A stretch of 64,000 nt of DNA from NCBI GenBank assembly GCA_965221195.1, contig OZ244864.1, positions 1,178,001-1,242,000 of the forward strand. The letters are read 5' to 3'. The notes beneath the pieces are model-generated. The model was given only the letters and a program-made list of their open reading frames with translations. It made no database searches and was not told where the DNA came from. This document shows positions 18,960-28,325 of the stretch, piece by piece (within the stretch, counting starts at the first letter, position 1; every line of letters starts with the position of its first letter). The position numbers were made by a program, and so were the translations under genes. The stretch comes from Poriferisodalis sp965221195. GTDB taxonomy: Bacteria > Actinomycetota > Acidimicrobiia > Acidimicrobiales > Poriferisodalaceae.

Positions 18960-19775
18960 GTGCTCGGCACTGTGAGCATTGGTTCTGTGAGCACTACGAA
19001 TACTGTTTTCTACTGGTCCTGCGGCCGCCACGATGCGCCGGTGCTGCTGTGCCTGCACGGCATCGGCTCGTGCGCGGACGCGTTCTTGGCTCAGCGGCCT
19101 CTCGCCGAACGGCTCGGAATGCGGCTGGTTGCTTGGGACGCACCCGGATACCGCCATTCGCCAGACCCCCCCGCTGCGCCCGGCATTGACGGTTGGGCAG
19201 ATGCTGCGGCTGCGCTAATCGAAGCTGTGTCGGACGGTCCCACAACAGTGCTCGGTGTGTCGTGGGGCGGCGTGACGGCAACCCGGTTGGCTCTGCGCCG
19301 CCCCGATCTGGTGTCGGCGCTGATCTTGGCCGACACGAGCGCCGGTGCAGGAACGAAGCCTCAACAGGCAGAGGCTATGCGGGCCCGAGCTGCCGACTTT
19401 GTCAACTTAGGACCCCAGGGATTTGCTGCGGCACGCTCGCAACGGCTGGTCAGCCCAGAGGCCAGCGACGACCTTCGTGCGCAAGTCGCCGACTTGATGA
19501 TTCCATCCATCCGTATGCCCTGCTACCAGTGGGCGTGCGACTCCATGGCCGAGTCAAACCATTACCCAGCATTGGGGCGCATCACAGTGCCGACGCTGGT
19601 TGTGGTGGGCGAACACGACGAAGTCACACCGCCGCGAACTTCACAGCGCTTGGCGCAGGGCATAGCCGGGGCTCGCTATGTGGAGATTCCAGCAGCCGGC
19701 CACCTCGCCAACCAAGAGCAGCCCGAGGCGTTCAATGAGTCTGTCGTTGAGTTTTTGGAGCGGCTGCGAAGCTGA
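18960..19775 (+). CDS. Alpha/beta hydrolase
   Basis: A ~271-residue alpha/beta hydrolase. The oxyanion-hole strand is VLLCLHGIGS, the nucleophile elbow is GVSWGG (Ser), the acid is in VVVGEHDEVTPP and the catalytic His is in PAAGHLANQEQPEAFN. VPTLVVVGEHDEVTPP is typical of the fold's C-terminal half. Three in-frame GTG codons (18960, 18972, 18987) could be the start; 18987 gives the most family-like N-terminus. The 253-base spacer upstream (18707-18959) contains short degenerate GTCTGTG/TACG duplications and no gene that I can see. The substrate is unknown. Confidence 0.82.
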   Translation: MLGTVSIGSVSTTNTVFYWSCGRHDAPVLLCLHGIGSCADAFLAQRPLAERLGMRLVAWDAPGYRHSPDPPAAPGIDGWADAAAALIEAVSDGPTTVLGVSWGGVTATRLALRRPDLVSALILADTSAGAGTKPQQAEAMRARAADFVNLGPQGFAAARSQRLVSPEASDDLRAQVADLMIPSIRMPCYQWACDSMAESNHYPALGRITVPTLVVVGEHDEVTPPRTSQRLAQGIAGARYVEIPAAGHLANQEQPEAFNESVVEFLERLRS

Positions 19776-19785
19776 AACGTTGGCC

Positions 19786-19837
19786 GTCAGACTGGACTGT
19801 CAGACTGGTCTGTCAGACTGGTCTGTCAGATTGATCT
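19786..19837. repeat. Four 13-bp tandem repeats with internal dyad symmetry
   Basis: Four consecutive copies of GTCAGACTGGTCT or near variants lie between the convergent hydrolase and SDR genes, 10 bases after the hydrolase stop. Across the unit boundary each reads CAGACTGGTCTG, a 5-bp dyad (CAGAC/GTCTG) around two bases. The array could fold as hairpins or serve as a protein binding array. Confidence 0.8.
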
Positions 19838-19899
19838 GTGCCCCCAACAGTGCCGTTCAACACCGCCGTTCAGCGCCGTTTTGTGCCACTCAGTGATGT

Positions 19900-20679
19900 T
19901 CAACGTGGCGGCAGACGAATGCCGCCGTCCACCCGGATCACCTCTCCGTTCATGTACGGGTTGGTGATGCACTCCATCACCATGAAAGCCAGCTCTTGTG
20001 CAGATCCGAGCCGCTTCGGGAACAGCACATTTTGACCTAAGTGCGCCTTGCGCTGGTCGGCCTGTTCGCCCTCACCGTAGATCGGCGTGTCTATGAGGCC
20101 CGGCGCGATTGTGTTGACCCGGATGCCAGTGACAGACAAGTCACGGGCAATCGGCAAGGTCATGCCTACGATGCCGCCTTTGGCGGCCGAGTACGGCGCT
20201 TGGCCGATCTGACCGTCGAACGCCGCAACCGAGGCCATGTTGACCACCGCCCCCCGTGCGCCGTCCGCGTCAACAGGCTCGGTCTTTGCCATCGCAGCTG
20301 CCGCCTGGGCCAGCATGTTGAACGAACCGATCAGGTTCACGTTGACGACGAATCGAAACTGCTCCAAGTCCATCGGCACGTTGTTGCGGTCAATTGTGCG
20401 TCCGGCGCGGCCGAGTCCCGCCGAATTGACGAGCGCTCGCAGCGGACCCATTTCAGCAGCCGCATCCACCGCACTGCGGGCGTCGTCTACGTCGGTGACG
20501 TTGCAGCGCACAAACAGACCGCCGACTGCTGATGCCACCTCGGTGCCTAGGTCTTCTTGCAAGTCGGCGACGACGACATGGGCGCCGGCATCGGCGAGTT
20601 GGCGAACGCTGGCCTCCCCGATGCCCGACGCTCCGCCGGTGACGATTGCTGAAGCTCCGGTGAGATCAAGACGAGTCAT
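19900..20679 (-). CDS. SDR family oxidoreductase (3-hydroxyacyl-CoA dehydrogenase type 2-like)
   Basis: A 259-residue short-chain dehydrogenase. The cofactor motif is TGGASGIGEASVRQLADAG, the acid after strand 2 is VVVADLQEDLG (NAD-type), the NNAG equivalent is LVNSAGLG, Ser lies in NMASVAAFDG and the YxxxK is YSAAK. The C-terminal VNTIAPGLIDTPI and GEVIRVDGGIRLPPR are typical of the type 2 3-hydroxyacyl-CoA dehydrogenases. The ATG at 20679 has GGAGG about 10 bases upstream. It may act on a short or branched hydroxyacyl-CoA; this is inferred from overall resemblance. Confidence 0.87.
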   Translation of the reverse strand: MTRLDLTGASAIVTGGASGIGEASVRQLADAGAHVVVADLQEDLGTEVASAVGGLFVRCNVTDVDDARSAVDAAAEMGPLRALVNSAGLGRAGRTIDRNNVPMDLEQFRFVVNVNLIGSFNMLAQAAAAMAKTEPVDADGARGAVVNMASVAAFDGQIGQAPYSAAKGGIVGMTLPIARDLSVTGIRVNTIAPGLIDTPIYGEGEQADQRKAHLGQNVLFPKRLGSAQELAFMVMECITNPYMNGEVIRVDGGIRLPPR

Positions 20680-20753
20680 GCTGCTTTCCTCCAAGTGGTA
20701 GGCGCCGGATTGAAGCTAGCGTCGGCGCTTGACATGTTCAGGGGCTCGCCAAG

Positions 20754-22022
20754 ATGACCGAGACACCGGTCGCTGCGGCGCCCGAAAAGATGACTACGTT
20801 CGCCACCTTGTCGGTGCCTGCGTTTAGGGCACTGTGGCTGAGCGGTGTTTTCTCGTTCATGGCCATACAGATGCAGTTCTTGTTGCGTGGCTGGTTGGCT
20901 TGGGACCTCACCGGGCGGGAGAGCGCGCTGGGCACCGTTTTCTTCTTTTTCGGTGTGGCACTGCTGGTTGCCACACCGCTCGGTGGGGTAGCTGCCGACC
21001 GGCTGGCTAAGCGCCCACTGCTGATTGCCGGTCAGCTCATCCTGCTGCTCACGGCGTTGGGCATGGGCATAGCACTTGCGACCGGTGTCATCGCATTCTG
21101 GATGCTGGTGCTATCGAGCGCGCTGCAGGGCCTGATGTTCGGCCTGATCGGACCGGCTCGCATTTCGATGACCAGCGAACTGGTAGGCCGAGAGCGGATG
21201 GGCAACGCCATCACGCTGTCGTCGTTGTCGTTGAGCGGCAGCCGGGTCTTTGCGCCTTCACTGGCGGGAATCTTGGCCGGCTGGGCGTTGGTGGGTTTGT
21301 CGGGCACGTATTTTGTGTCTTCAGCGCTGGCTGGGCTCAGCTTGGTACTGCTGGTCGGGCTGCCGGGGGCCCCCCAAACGCAGCGCAAAATCACCGCAGC
21401 TAGAGCGCGAACCAACCCGTTCGCCGATCTCGGTCGAGGTATCCGCTATGCGATGGCTCGGCCTTCATTGCGCCGCACGATCCTCGTTTCGTTGTTCGTG
21501 ATGATGTTCGGCTTCAACTACATAGCGTTCATGCCGGCATTCGTTGAGGGAGAATTCGGCCTTGGAGTCTTTGAGGTCGGCCTGATTTCGAGCGTCGGAT
21601 CTATCGGTGCAGTCGTGGCTGCCACCTTGCTGGCCCGTCATGCCGATGGGCCGCGTGCGGGGGTCTTGCTGATCGGCTTTGGCTTCGGCTTTGGGATCAC
21701 CGTTGGGGTGCTGAGCTTCATGCCCAACTTCTGGCTCGGGTGCTTGATCTCACTCGGTGTGGGCGCATCTTCGACAGGTTTCATGTCACTCACGCAGACG
21801 CTCGGCATGCGTGCCACCGCCGAGCCGTATCAAGGCCGAGTGCAGTCGCTGCTTCAGTTGCCGTTCGCAATGTTCGCCCTCATGGCCTTGCCGCTGGGCG
21901 CGCTCGCCGAATGGGTGGGCGTGCGCAACGCGCTGCTCACCATGGGCGTGGGCGTAGTCGCTGCGATGGCGCTGTACGCCTCAACCTCGCGTCGCGTCAC
22001 TGTCGACACAGCGCCTGCCTGA
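20754..22022 (+). CDS. MFS transporter (EntS/DHA3-type exporter)
   Basis: A 422-residue 12-helix major facilitator. The N-terminus FRALWLSGVFSFMAIQMQFLLRGW and TPLGGVAADRLAKRPLLIAGQ carry the MFS motif A between helices 2 and 3. A middle loop (~residues 210-240) precedes LRRTILVSLFVMMFGFNYIAFMPAF, the start of the second bundle. It resembles the drug/siderophore-export branch (EntS-like, MFS_3/MFS_5). The ATG at 20754 is preceded only by a weak ribosome site. Its stop codon sits inside the first of the GC-rich repeat hairpins that follow. The substrate is unknown. Confidence 0.88.
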   Translation: MTETPVAAAPEKMTTFATLSVPAFRALWLSGVFSFMAIQMQFLLRGWLAWDLTGRESALGTVFFFFGVALLVATPLGGVAADRLAKRPLLIAGQLILLLTALGMGIALATGVIAFWMLVLSSALQGLMFGLIGPARISMTSELVGRERMGNAITLSSLSLSGSRVFAPSLAGILAGWALVGLSGTYFVSSALAGLSLVLLVGLPGAPQTQRKITAARARTNPFADLGRGIRYAMARPSLRRTILVSLFVMMFGFNYIAFMPAFVEGEFGLGVFEVGLISSVGSIGAVVAATLLARHADGPRAGVLLIGFGFGFGITVGVLSFMPNFWLGCLISLGVGASSTGFMSLTQTLGMRATAEPYQGRVQSLLQLPFAMFALMALPLGALAEWVGVRNALLTMGVGVVAAMALYASTSRRVTVDTAPA

Positions 22023-22110
22023 GGCAGGCCGAGGGGATACAGCGCCTGCCTGAGGCAGGCCGAGGGGATACAGCGCCTGCCTGAGGAAGGCTGAGACACA
22101 CCACCTGCTT
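22009..22110. terminator. 31-bp tandem repeats forming hairpins between convergent genes
   Basis: A 31-base unit starting CAGCGCCTGCCTGAGGCAGG is present twice exactly (22009, 22040) and a third time with changes (22071), and its first bases recur near 22125. Each full unit contains GCCTGCC-TGA-GGCAGGC, a perfect 7-bp stem. The first unit overlaps the MFS 3' end and its loop is the MFS stop codon. Another weak hairpin (ACCTG/CAGGT) lies at about 22102-22118. The convergent position suggests bidirectional termination, although no T-run follows. Confidence 0.65.
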
Positions 22111-22144
22111 GTTACAGGTTGGGATACAGCGCCTCGTTGCTAAG

Positions 22145-24691
22145 TCATGCGATCTGCTCTATCACTGAGGTCTCTGACAGGCTTGACCGGATGTCGGTGT
22201 CGGCTTTCGTGTCCACGTCAGCGCACCAATGCGACATCGCCGTCTCCAGCGTTTGCTTGACGTCAACGGCCAGAGCCCGTGCGTCAGCTTCGTCGCATTC
22301 AATGACCACACTGTCGTGGACGGTCTGCACCGCAGCAGCCGACGGGTACCGGGTCAACACTTCTGAAAGCCGACCGTAAGCGTCGAGCATCACATCTGCC
22401 ACACCGCCTTGCACTGGGGCATTGCGATAAGCGTTCGCCATCTGGCCGACACGGGTATGCAGAGCACGTTGCAGCAAGAACTGTTGATCGGCTGGGCCCA
22501 TCTGGATGCCTACTTCGTCCACGACGGCGCGCCGCAGGTGCCGGTGCTCGAGCAGTTTCTCGACCGCCGGACGAAGCAACTCCGCGTCGGCAGTATCTGG
22601 AGATGCCAGCTCGAATCGCTCCAGCACACGGCGCCACACCTCAGCCGGACGCGGCTTCGCCGAGCAGCCGACCACGGCTGCAGCTTCGCCGAGAACCCAG
22701 TCCACTGAGAAGGTGAACTGCTGCCGCCGCCCAGCCGGTGTCCGGGAGCTAAACGACAACGGCGAACCGTCCGACCGCACCACCACAGGAGCTGCGAATG
22801 ACAGCGCCCACGCCACCTCGGATGCATCGGTGTCACCGATCGTTTCTAGGCCGTTGTGCCGCTGGCGACCGGTGTCGATGGCCGCTGAACTTTGGGCGCC
22901 CAGAACGGCGTCGCATACTTCCTCGGCGCTGTGGTGCCGTCGCTGCTGATTCCTCAGTGTTCGACGGGCCTCGTCGGTGCGAGGCCAAAGCTCGGCAAGT
23001 CGCAGTGTGAGCTGCCAGTTGACATCGAGCGCTGTCGCGGCGAAGTGCTCTATGAAACGGTCACGTTCGTTTACCCATGCCGCGATGCCCCCATACGCGT
23101 CTAGATATGCCCCGATGAGCGCGTCGGCTTCTGATCGGCTTGTGGGCACGCCGGCATCAGTCAGCCCCCGAGACAACCCTGCACCCCTCTGGCCGTACAA
23201 GATCCCGAAGTTGATGCGCTTCGCCTTGGTGCGTAACTCTTCATAGCGGGGCCGGTCGATGCTTGCTAGCCCGGCCGGGCCGTCAAGCTGCACACCGAAC
23301 ATCCGCTCAGCGGTCGCTGAGTGAACATCGAGACCTTCGGCGAAAGCAGCCCGCAATCCCTCATCGCCGGCGAGCTGGGTGGCGAAGCGCAACTCGGCTT
23401 GGCTCAGGTCGGAATATACGAACACTCTGCCCTCCGGTGGCTTGATGTAGGGCTTCAGTCGGGGAGTGAAGTTCTGAGCGTTTGGGTTGCGGCTGGCCAG
23501 CCGGCCGGTGTTAGTGCCGACAACTTGCAGGTATTCGGGATGTAGTCGACCGTCGGGCCACAGATGCTCGCTCATGGTGTGGCCGTAAGTGTTCAGCGTC
23601 TTGGACAGGTCACGGTACTCAAGCAGCGTCGTGCAGATGTCACCGCCGATGCCTGCCAGTACAGAAGCCCCGAGCGAATCGGTCGCCACGAGCGTGCGTC
23701 TGTTGCCGCCGGTTTTGACCGTCCACGCTGCTACTCGTTCCGTTTCGTGTCGGTTGAGAATCTCGCGGGTCTGATGTTCGCTGTCGGGGTTCCAGTTTGG
23801 TGTGAGGCCACTGCCGAAAAGGTCGGCTTGACCACCTCCGGTCAGTTCGGCTAGGCGGGTGAGCACATCGACTCGCCGTGTTGCGAGTGCTGCTAGTTCG
23901 GCTTCCCACCCGGCTGCGTCAAAGGGCAGACCGGCGCGCTCCATGCGATCTAGAAACGGCCGGGCGGCCTGCTCAAGTCGGCACACTTCATTCAGTTCTG
24001 CTTCATCTAGGCGTTCGCGCAGGACTGTCGATACCCACAGAGTCTCTACGGCGTCGGCGGCTGCGTACGCCACTTGGGCATCGCTCAGCGGGCCGTGGGC
24101 CGAATACGAAAGTTGCGTGGTGGCCTTGCCCTTGACGCTCAGCCCCAAGTAGCGCTCGGCTGCCCATGCCAGCCCATGGAAGAAACTGAACCCTGTCAAG
24201 CCCTGGTGTATCAGAGCATCGGCCAGTTGCGCGTCCCACCAGCGCAACGAACGAACAGGCGCACCAGCGGCTTTGGCCGGGTCAATGAGATGGGCATCGA
24301 TGACGCGGTCGTCGAAGGTGGCGTTCCAAGCATCGCAAGCTAGATCGGACGCCACCAGGCCCTCATTGAGCGCAGCGGCCAGCTCGCAAAGGTCGTGCTG
24401 GGTTGCATCGATCACCCAGGCACGCTCCACGCCGTTCGGTGTACGAGTGGCCGCTGAGATCACCCGCAGCTTGGGCACTTCACCTCGCGCAGTAACTCCG
24501 CGCGGCACGAAGACCGTCTCGGTGTCTACCGCTCGGGCTGTTGAGGTGGCCAGGGCGCAGACGAGATCGCCGAGATCGTCGTGACGCACCATCGTGATTG
24601 GTACTTGTGCGGGGTCTTGCGTGGGTGTAGGACGCGGGTCCAGGCAGCGGGTGCCGCTCTGGGCACAGGTGAGATCGCTGACGGCGTCCAC
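22145..24691 (-). CDS. Family A DNA polymerase with 3'-5' exonuclease and a large insertion
   Basis: An 848-residue bifunctional exonuclease/polymerase. The DEDDy exonuclease looks intact: AVDTET (D56, E58), NATFDD (~123-128) and AYAAAD (Y209, D213). Polymerase motif A is YSDLSQAELR (D428), motif B is RTKAKRINFGILYGQ (~487-501), the O-helix-distal NAPVQGGVAD is at ~758, and motif C is VHDSVVIE (D793). Two oddities: motif C has Ser instead of the usual Glu after the catalytic Asp, and ~258 residues separate motif B from NAPVQGG, against ~80 in E. coli Pol I, so an insertion of ~175 residues (about 545-745) is present. No 5'-nuclease domain. GTG start. It is not the housekeeping PolA. Confidence 0.85.
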   Translation of the reverse strand: MDAVSDLTCAQSGTRCLDPRPTPTQDPAQVPITMVRHDDLGDLVCALATSTARAVDTETVFVPRGVTARGEVPKLRVISAATRTPNGVERAWVIDATQHDLCELAAALNEGLVASDLACDAWNATFDDRVIDAHLIDPAKAAGAPVRSLRWWDAQLADALIHQGLTGFSFFHGLAWAAERYLGLSVKGKATTQLSYSAHGPLSDAQVAYAAADAVETLWVSTVLRERLDEAELNEVCRLEQAARPFLDRMERAGLPFDAAGWEAELAALATRRVDVLTRLAELTGGGQADLFGSGLTPNWNPDSEHQTREILNRHETERVAAWTVKTGGNRRTLVATDSLGASVLAGIGGDICTTLLEYRDLSKTLNTYGHTMSEHLWPDGRLHPEYLQVVGTNTGRLASRNPNAQNFTPRLKPYIKPPEGRVFVYSDLSQAELRFATQLAGDEGLRAAFAEGLDVHSATAERMFGVQLDGPAGLASIDRPRYEELRTKAKRINFGILYGQRGAGLSRGLTDAGVPTSRSEADALIGAYLDAYGGIAAWVNERDRFIEHFAATALDVNWQLTLRLAELWPRTDEARRTLRNQQRRHHSAEEVCDAVLGAQSSAAIDTGRQRHNGLETIGDTDASEVAWALSFAAPVVVRSDGSPLSFSSRTPAGRRQQFTFSVDWVLGEAAAVVGCSAKPRPAEVWRRVLERFELASPDTADAELLRPAVEKLLEHRHLRRAVVDEVGIQMGPADQQFLLQRALHTRVGQMANAYRNAPVQGGVADVMLDAYGRLSEVLTRYPSAAAVQTVHDSVVIECDEADARALAVDVKQTLETAMSHWCADVDTKADTDIRSSLSETSVIEQIA

Positions 24692-24788
24692 GGGCGCACC
24701 CTACGACGGCCCTGTGACTCGACACCGCCAGGGGGCGGGTCTGCGGCGAGTGTGGTGAGGCGTTGTGCCAGTGAGCTGTTGTGCCCAG

Positions 24789-27700
24789 TCAGGCGTTGTG
24801 CGTGCTCTGCGGGCTGGCTGCTCGGCCACAGGGTCGTATCTCTGCGATGAGATCGCCGGGTTCAACCAAAGCGCCAGGCGCTGCGGCGACAAAGATGACC
24901 GTGCCCGAGACCGGCGCAGAGATCGACGATTCCATCTTCATGGCCTCAATGACGGCGATTGTGTCTCCGACAGCTACCTGATCGCCCACAGACACCGACA
25001 CGTTCACAGAGCCCCTGAAGGGCGCCGCAACGTGCCCCTCAATGTTGGGGTCCGCTCTTGCGTGCTCGGCACGGTCAACAGCTACGGCCCGATCAAGGGT
25101 GTCGATGTCGCGGGGCTGACCGTTGACTCGGAAGCTCACGAGGCGTATGCCCTCGTCGTTGGGTTCACCGATTGAACGGAGACCCAACAGCAGCCGCACA
25201 CCCGGGCCGAGCACCACGGCAGTGTCGTCGTCGTGGGGTTCGAGTCCGTACCAGAACAGCAGCGAGGGCAGCACCGATAGGTCGCCGTAGCGATGCGTGT
25301 TGTCGTCTTTGGCGGCCGATTGGGTGGGGAACAATAAGCGGTTCAGTGTGGCGGCCCGGTCGGTTGCGAGACCTGCGGTGTCGTCATGGGTGAGTTCGGA
25401 TGTTTTGGGGGTCCAGTTGCGGCCTTCGGTCGCCTGTGTTCGGAACGGCTCACCGAAGCCGCCAGGTGGTGTGCCGAGTTCACCGCACAGAAATCCGATG
25501 ACGCTGTCGGGCAGGTCGGTCGCAGCAGGATCGGCCACCAGATCGTCAGGTGTGACACCAGAAGCCACCAAGTGCAAGGCCAGATCGCCGACGACTTTCG
25601 AGGATGGCGTGACCTTGATCGGGCGGCCCAGCAGTTCGTTGCACGCGGCATAGAGCTGTTCCACTTCTTCAAAGCGGTGTCCGAGGCCGAGCGCAGTGGC
25701 TTGGGTACGCAGGTTAGACAGCTGCCCTCCCGGTATTTCATGGCGGTAGATGGTGCCAGTAGGCGATGCCAGACCGGCCTCAAAGGGCGCGTACACGCGC
25801 CGCACTGCCTCCCAGTAGGGCTCCATGTCGCCGATAGCGTCAAGGCTCAAGCCAGTTGCCCGTTCGGTGTTGTCGGTCATTGCCACGATTGAAGCAATCG
25901 AGGGCTGCGAGGTCATGCCAGACAGCGGCGGGGCTGCGCCGTCGATGGCGTCAACGCCTGCGGTGATTGCAGCGAGGTACGTTGCCAGTTGCCCGCCGCT
26001 GGTGTCGTGGGTGTGGAGATGGACTGGTTGGGCGAATCGATCCCGCAGCGCGCTGACGAGCACCGTAGCTGCCGAAGGGCGCAGCAGCCCCGCCATGTCC
26101 TTGATGCATAAGATGTGAGCTCCGGCTTGATCTAGCTGCTCAGCAACCTTCAAGTAGTAGTCGAGGGTGTAGAGGTCTTCGTCGGGGTTGCTTAGATTGC
26201 CCGAATAGCAGATGGTGCCTTCGGCGACAGCGCCTGCGGCAATCACGGCCTCAATGGCGGGGCGCATCTGTTCGATGGAGTTGAAAGCGTCGAAGATACG
26301 GAAGATGTCAATGCCACACTCGGTTGCTTCGGCCACGAACTCATGCGTGACCGTGTCGGGATATGGCGAGTAACCGACCGTGTTGCGCCCCCGCAGCAGC
26401 ATCTGAGTGCAGATGTTGGGCACTGCTGCGCGTATGCGTCGCAGCCGTTCCCACGGATCCTCATGCAAGAACCGCAAGGCCACATCGAAAGTGGCACCGC
26501 CCCAGCATTCCATGCTGAGCAGTTGTGCCATGTCGTGAGCCATCTGGCGCGCCCCGGCTACTAGGTCGATGGTGCGCAGCCGGGTGGCCAAGATCGACTG
26601 ATGCGCATCGCGCAAAGTGGTGTCGGTGACGGCCACAGCGGTCATCGAGCGCAGATCCGCAGCGAAGCCCGCGGCTCCGAGTTCGTCGAGCCGCTGCTTC
26701 GATCCGGCCGGGGCGCTGTGAGGCGTTGGGCGCAGCTTGGTGACCGGATCAACCTGGGTTGGTGCTCGCCCGTGCGGTTGGTGAACCGTCACGTCGGCTA
26801 GGTAACGCAGTAGCCGAGTGGCTCGGTCAGCGCCCACCCCCGCAGTCGTCAGCTCTGGTCGGTCGTCGATGAAAGTGGTGGTGACAGGTTCGGAACGGAA
26901 CTGCGGGTCGGCCAAGATCGCTTGCAGGTACGGCTGGTTGGTTGATACCCCCCGCACTCGATACTCGGCCAAAGTGCGCTGCATGCGCCGAATCACTGTG
27001 TCGAAATCGGGACCGCGGCAGGTGATCTTCTCGATCATTGAGTCGAAGTGCGGCGTGATTTCCACCCCTTGGTAGACGCAGCCATCTAGTCGTACGCCCG
27101 CGCCGCTGGCGGGTCGGTAGGCCACGATGCGCCCAGTGTCGGGCCGGAAGTCGTTGGCGGGATTCTCAGCAGTTACCCGGCACTGCATCGCGCAGCCGCG
27201 CACGCTGATGTTGTCTTGGGACAGTCCGAGGTCGTCAAGCGTGGCACCGGCAGCGATACGCAGCTGGCTTTCCACCAGGTCAACGTCGGTGACCTCTTCG
27301 GTCACGGTGTGCTCCACTTGGATGCGCGGGTTCATTTCGATGAAGACGTACCGGCCGCCGTCGGCGTAGATCGCCGAGGCCGGATGATCCACTGCTTGGT
27401 TTCCGTTTTCGACGAGGAACTCCACTGTTCCTGCGTTGGCGTAGCCGATCGACTCGCAAAAACGCACCGCGTCGGCCAGTAGGCGCTGCCGCAACTGGGG
27501 GTCCAACCCCCGCGCTGGCGCCATCTCGACGACCTTTTGGAAGCGTCGCTGCACCGAGCAGTCTCGTTCGTAGAGGTGGACGACCCCGCCCGTGGAGTCG
27601 GCGAGGATTTGTGCCTCAATATGGCGCACATTGCTCATTGCTTCTTCAAGGAAGACCGTGCCGTCGCCGAAGGCGCTGTGAGCTTCCCGACGAGCGGCAC

Positions 27701-28256
27701 TGACCGCTGCTGCTAGCGCGTCGGGGCGCTCAACGCGTCGCATTCCTCGACCACCGCCGCCAGAAGCGGCTTTCACGAAGAGCGGGTAGCCGATCTGCGA
27801 TGCGGCATCGGTGATGTCTGAGGAGCCAGCTTCGTCGTCAATGGGCATCGACTGTCGCAGCACCGGCAAGCCGGCGGCCTCGGCGGCTTCGCGCGCCCGC
27901 ATTTTGTTGCCCGTTAAGCGCAGCACCTCAGCGCTGGGACCCACGAAGATGACACCAGCCGCTGTGCATGCATCGGCGAGGTCTGGACTCTCCGACAAAA
28001 AGCCGTATCCGGGGTAGACCGCATCGGCACCCACCTCAACTGCCTTGGCCACAATGGCTTCGTGGTCGAGATAGGCGCGCACCGGCCGACCCTCGGTGCC
28101 GATGACGTATGCCTCGTCGGCCTTGATGCGGTGCAGAGCGCCGCTGCGTTCTTCCTCAACCGGGAGGATTGCTACGGTTCCGATGCCGAGCTGGGTTGCC
28201 GCCCGAAAGGCGCGTATCGCAATCTCACCCCGGTTAGCGACTAACAGTTTTTCCAT
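24789..28256 (-). CDS. pyc: Pyruvate carboxylase
   Basis: A full-length 1155-residue biotin enzyme that carboxylates pyruvate to oxaloacetate. The biotin carboxylase domain comes first: MEKLLVANRGEIAIRAFRAA, the ATP-grasp loop KAASGGGGRGMR, and FIEMNPRIQVEHTVTEEVT. The carboxyltransferase follows with TTLRDAHQS, ECWGGATFDVALRF, GYSPYPDTV and HLHTHDTSGG. The C-terminal carrier has IEAMKMESSISAPVSG with the biotinylated Lys. The ATG at 28256 has AGGAGG 7 bases upstream. Domain order and length match the single-chain actinobacterial Pyc. It is followed downstream by the unusual polymerase after a 97-base spacer in which I see nothing. Confidence 0.97.
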   Translation of the reverse strand: MEKLLVANRGEIAIRAFRAATQLGIGTVAILPVEEERSGALHRIKADEAYVIGTEGRPVRAYLDHEAIVAKAVEVGADAVYPGYGFLSESPDLADACTAAGVIFVGPSAEVLRLTGNKMRAREAAEAAGLPVLRQSMPIDDEAGSSDITDAASQIGYPLFVKAASGGGGRGMRRVERPDALAAAVSAARREAHSAFGDGTVFLEEAMSNVRHIEAQILADSTGGVVHLYERDCSVQRRFQKVVEMAPARGLDPQLRQRLLADAVRFCESIGYANAGTVEFLVENGNQAVDHPASAIYADGGRYVFIEMNPRIQVEHTVTEEVTDVDLVESQLRIAAGATLDDLGLSQDNISVRGCAMQCRVTAENPANDFRPDTGRIVAYRPASGAGVRLDGCVYQGVEITPHFDSMIEKITCRGPDFDTVIRRMQRTLAEYRVRGVSTNQPYLQAILADPQFRSEPVTTTFIDDRPELTTAGVGADRATRLLRYLADVTVHQPHGRAPTQVDPVTKLRPTPHSAPAGSKQRLDELGAAGFAADLRSMTAVAVTDTTLRDAHQSILATRLRTIDLVAGARQMAHDMAQLLSMECWGGATFDVALRFLHEDPWERLRRIRAAVPNICTQMLLRGRNTVGYSPYPDTVTHEFVAEATECGIDIFRIFDAFNSIEQMRPAIEAVIAAGAVAEGTICYSGNLSNPDEDLYTLDYYLKVAEQLDQAGAHILCIKDMAGLLRPSAATVLVSALRDRFAQPVHLHTHDTSGGQLATYLAAITAGVDAIDGAAPPLSGMTSQPSIASIVAMTDNTERATGLSLDAIGDMEPYWEAVRRVYAPFEAGLASPTGTIYRHEIPGGQLSNLRTQATALGLGHRFEEVEQLYAACNELLGRPIKVTPSSKVVGDLALHLVASGVTPDDLVADPAATDLPDSVIGFLCGELGTPPGGFGEPFRTQATEGRNWTPKTSELTHDDTAGLATDRAATLNRLLFPTQSAAKDDNTHRYGDLSVLPSLLFWYGLEPHDDDTAVVLGPGVRLLLGLRSIGEPNDEGIRLVSFRVNGQPRDIDTLDRAVAVDRAEHARADPNIEGHVAAPFRGSVNVSVSVGDQVAVGDTIAVIEAMKMESSISAPVSGTVIFVAAAPGALVEPGDLIAEIRPCGRAASPQSTHNA

Positions 28257-28325
28257 GTCGCCTCCTGACTCTCCAACGCCCTAGCCCCTGTTTATGGCAC
28301 CCCTGTTCGTGGCTTTCGCTGGGTT

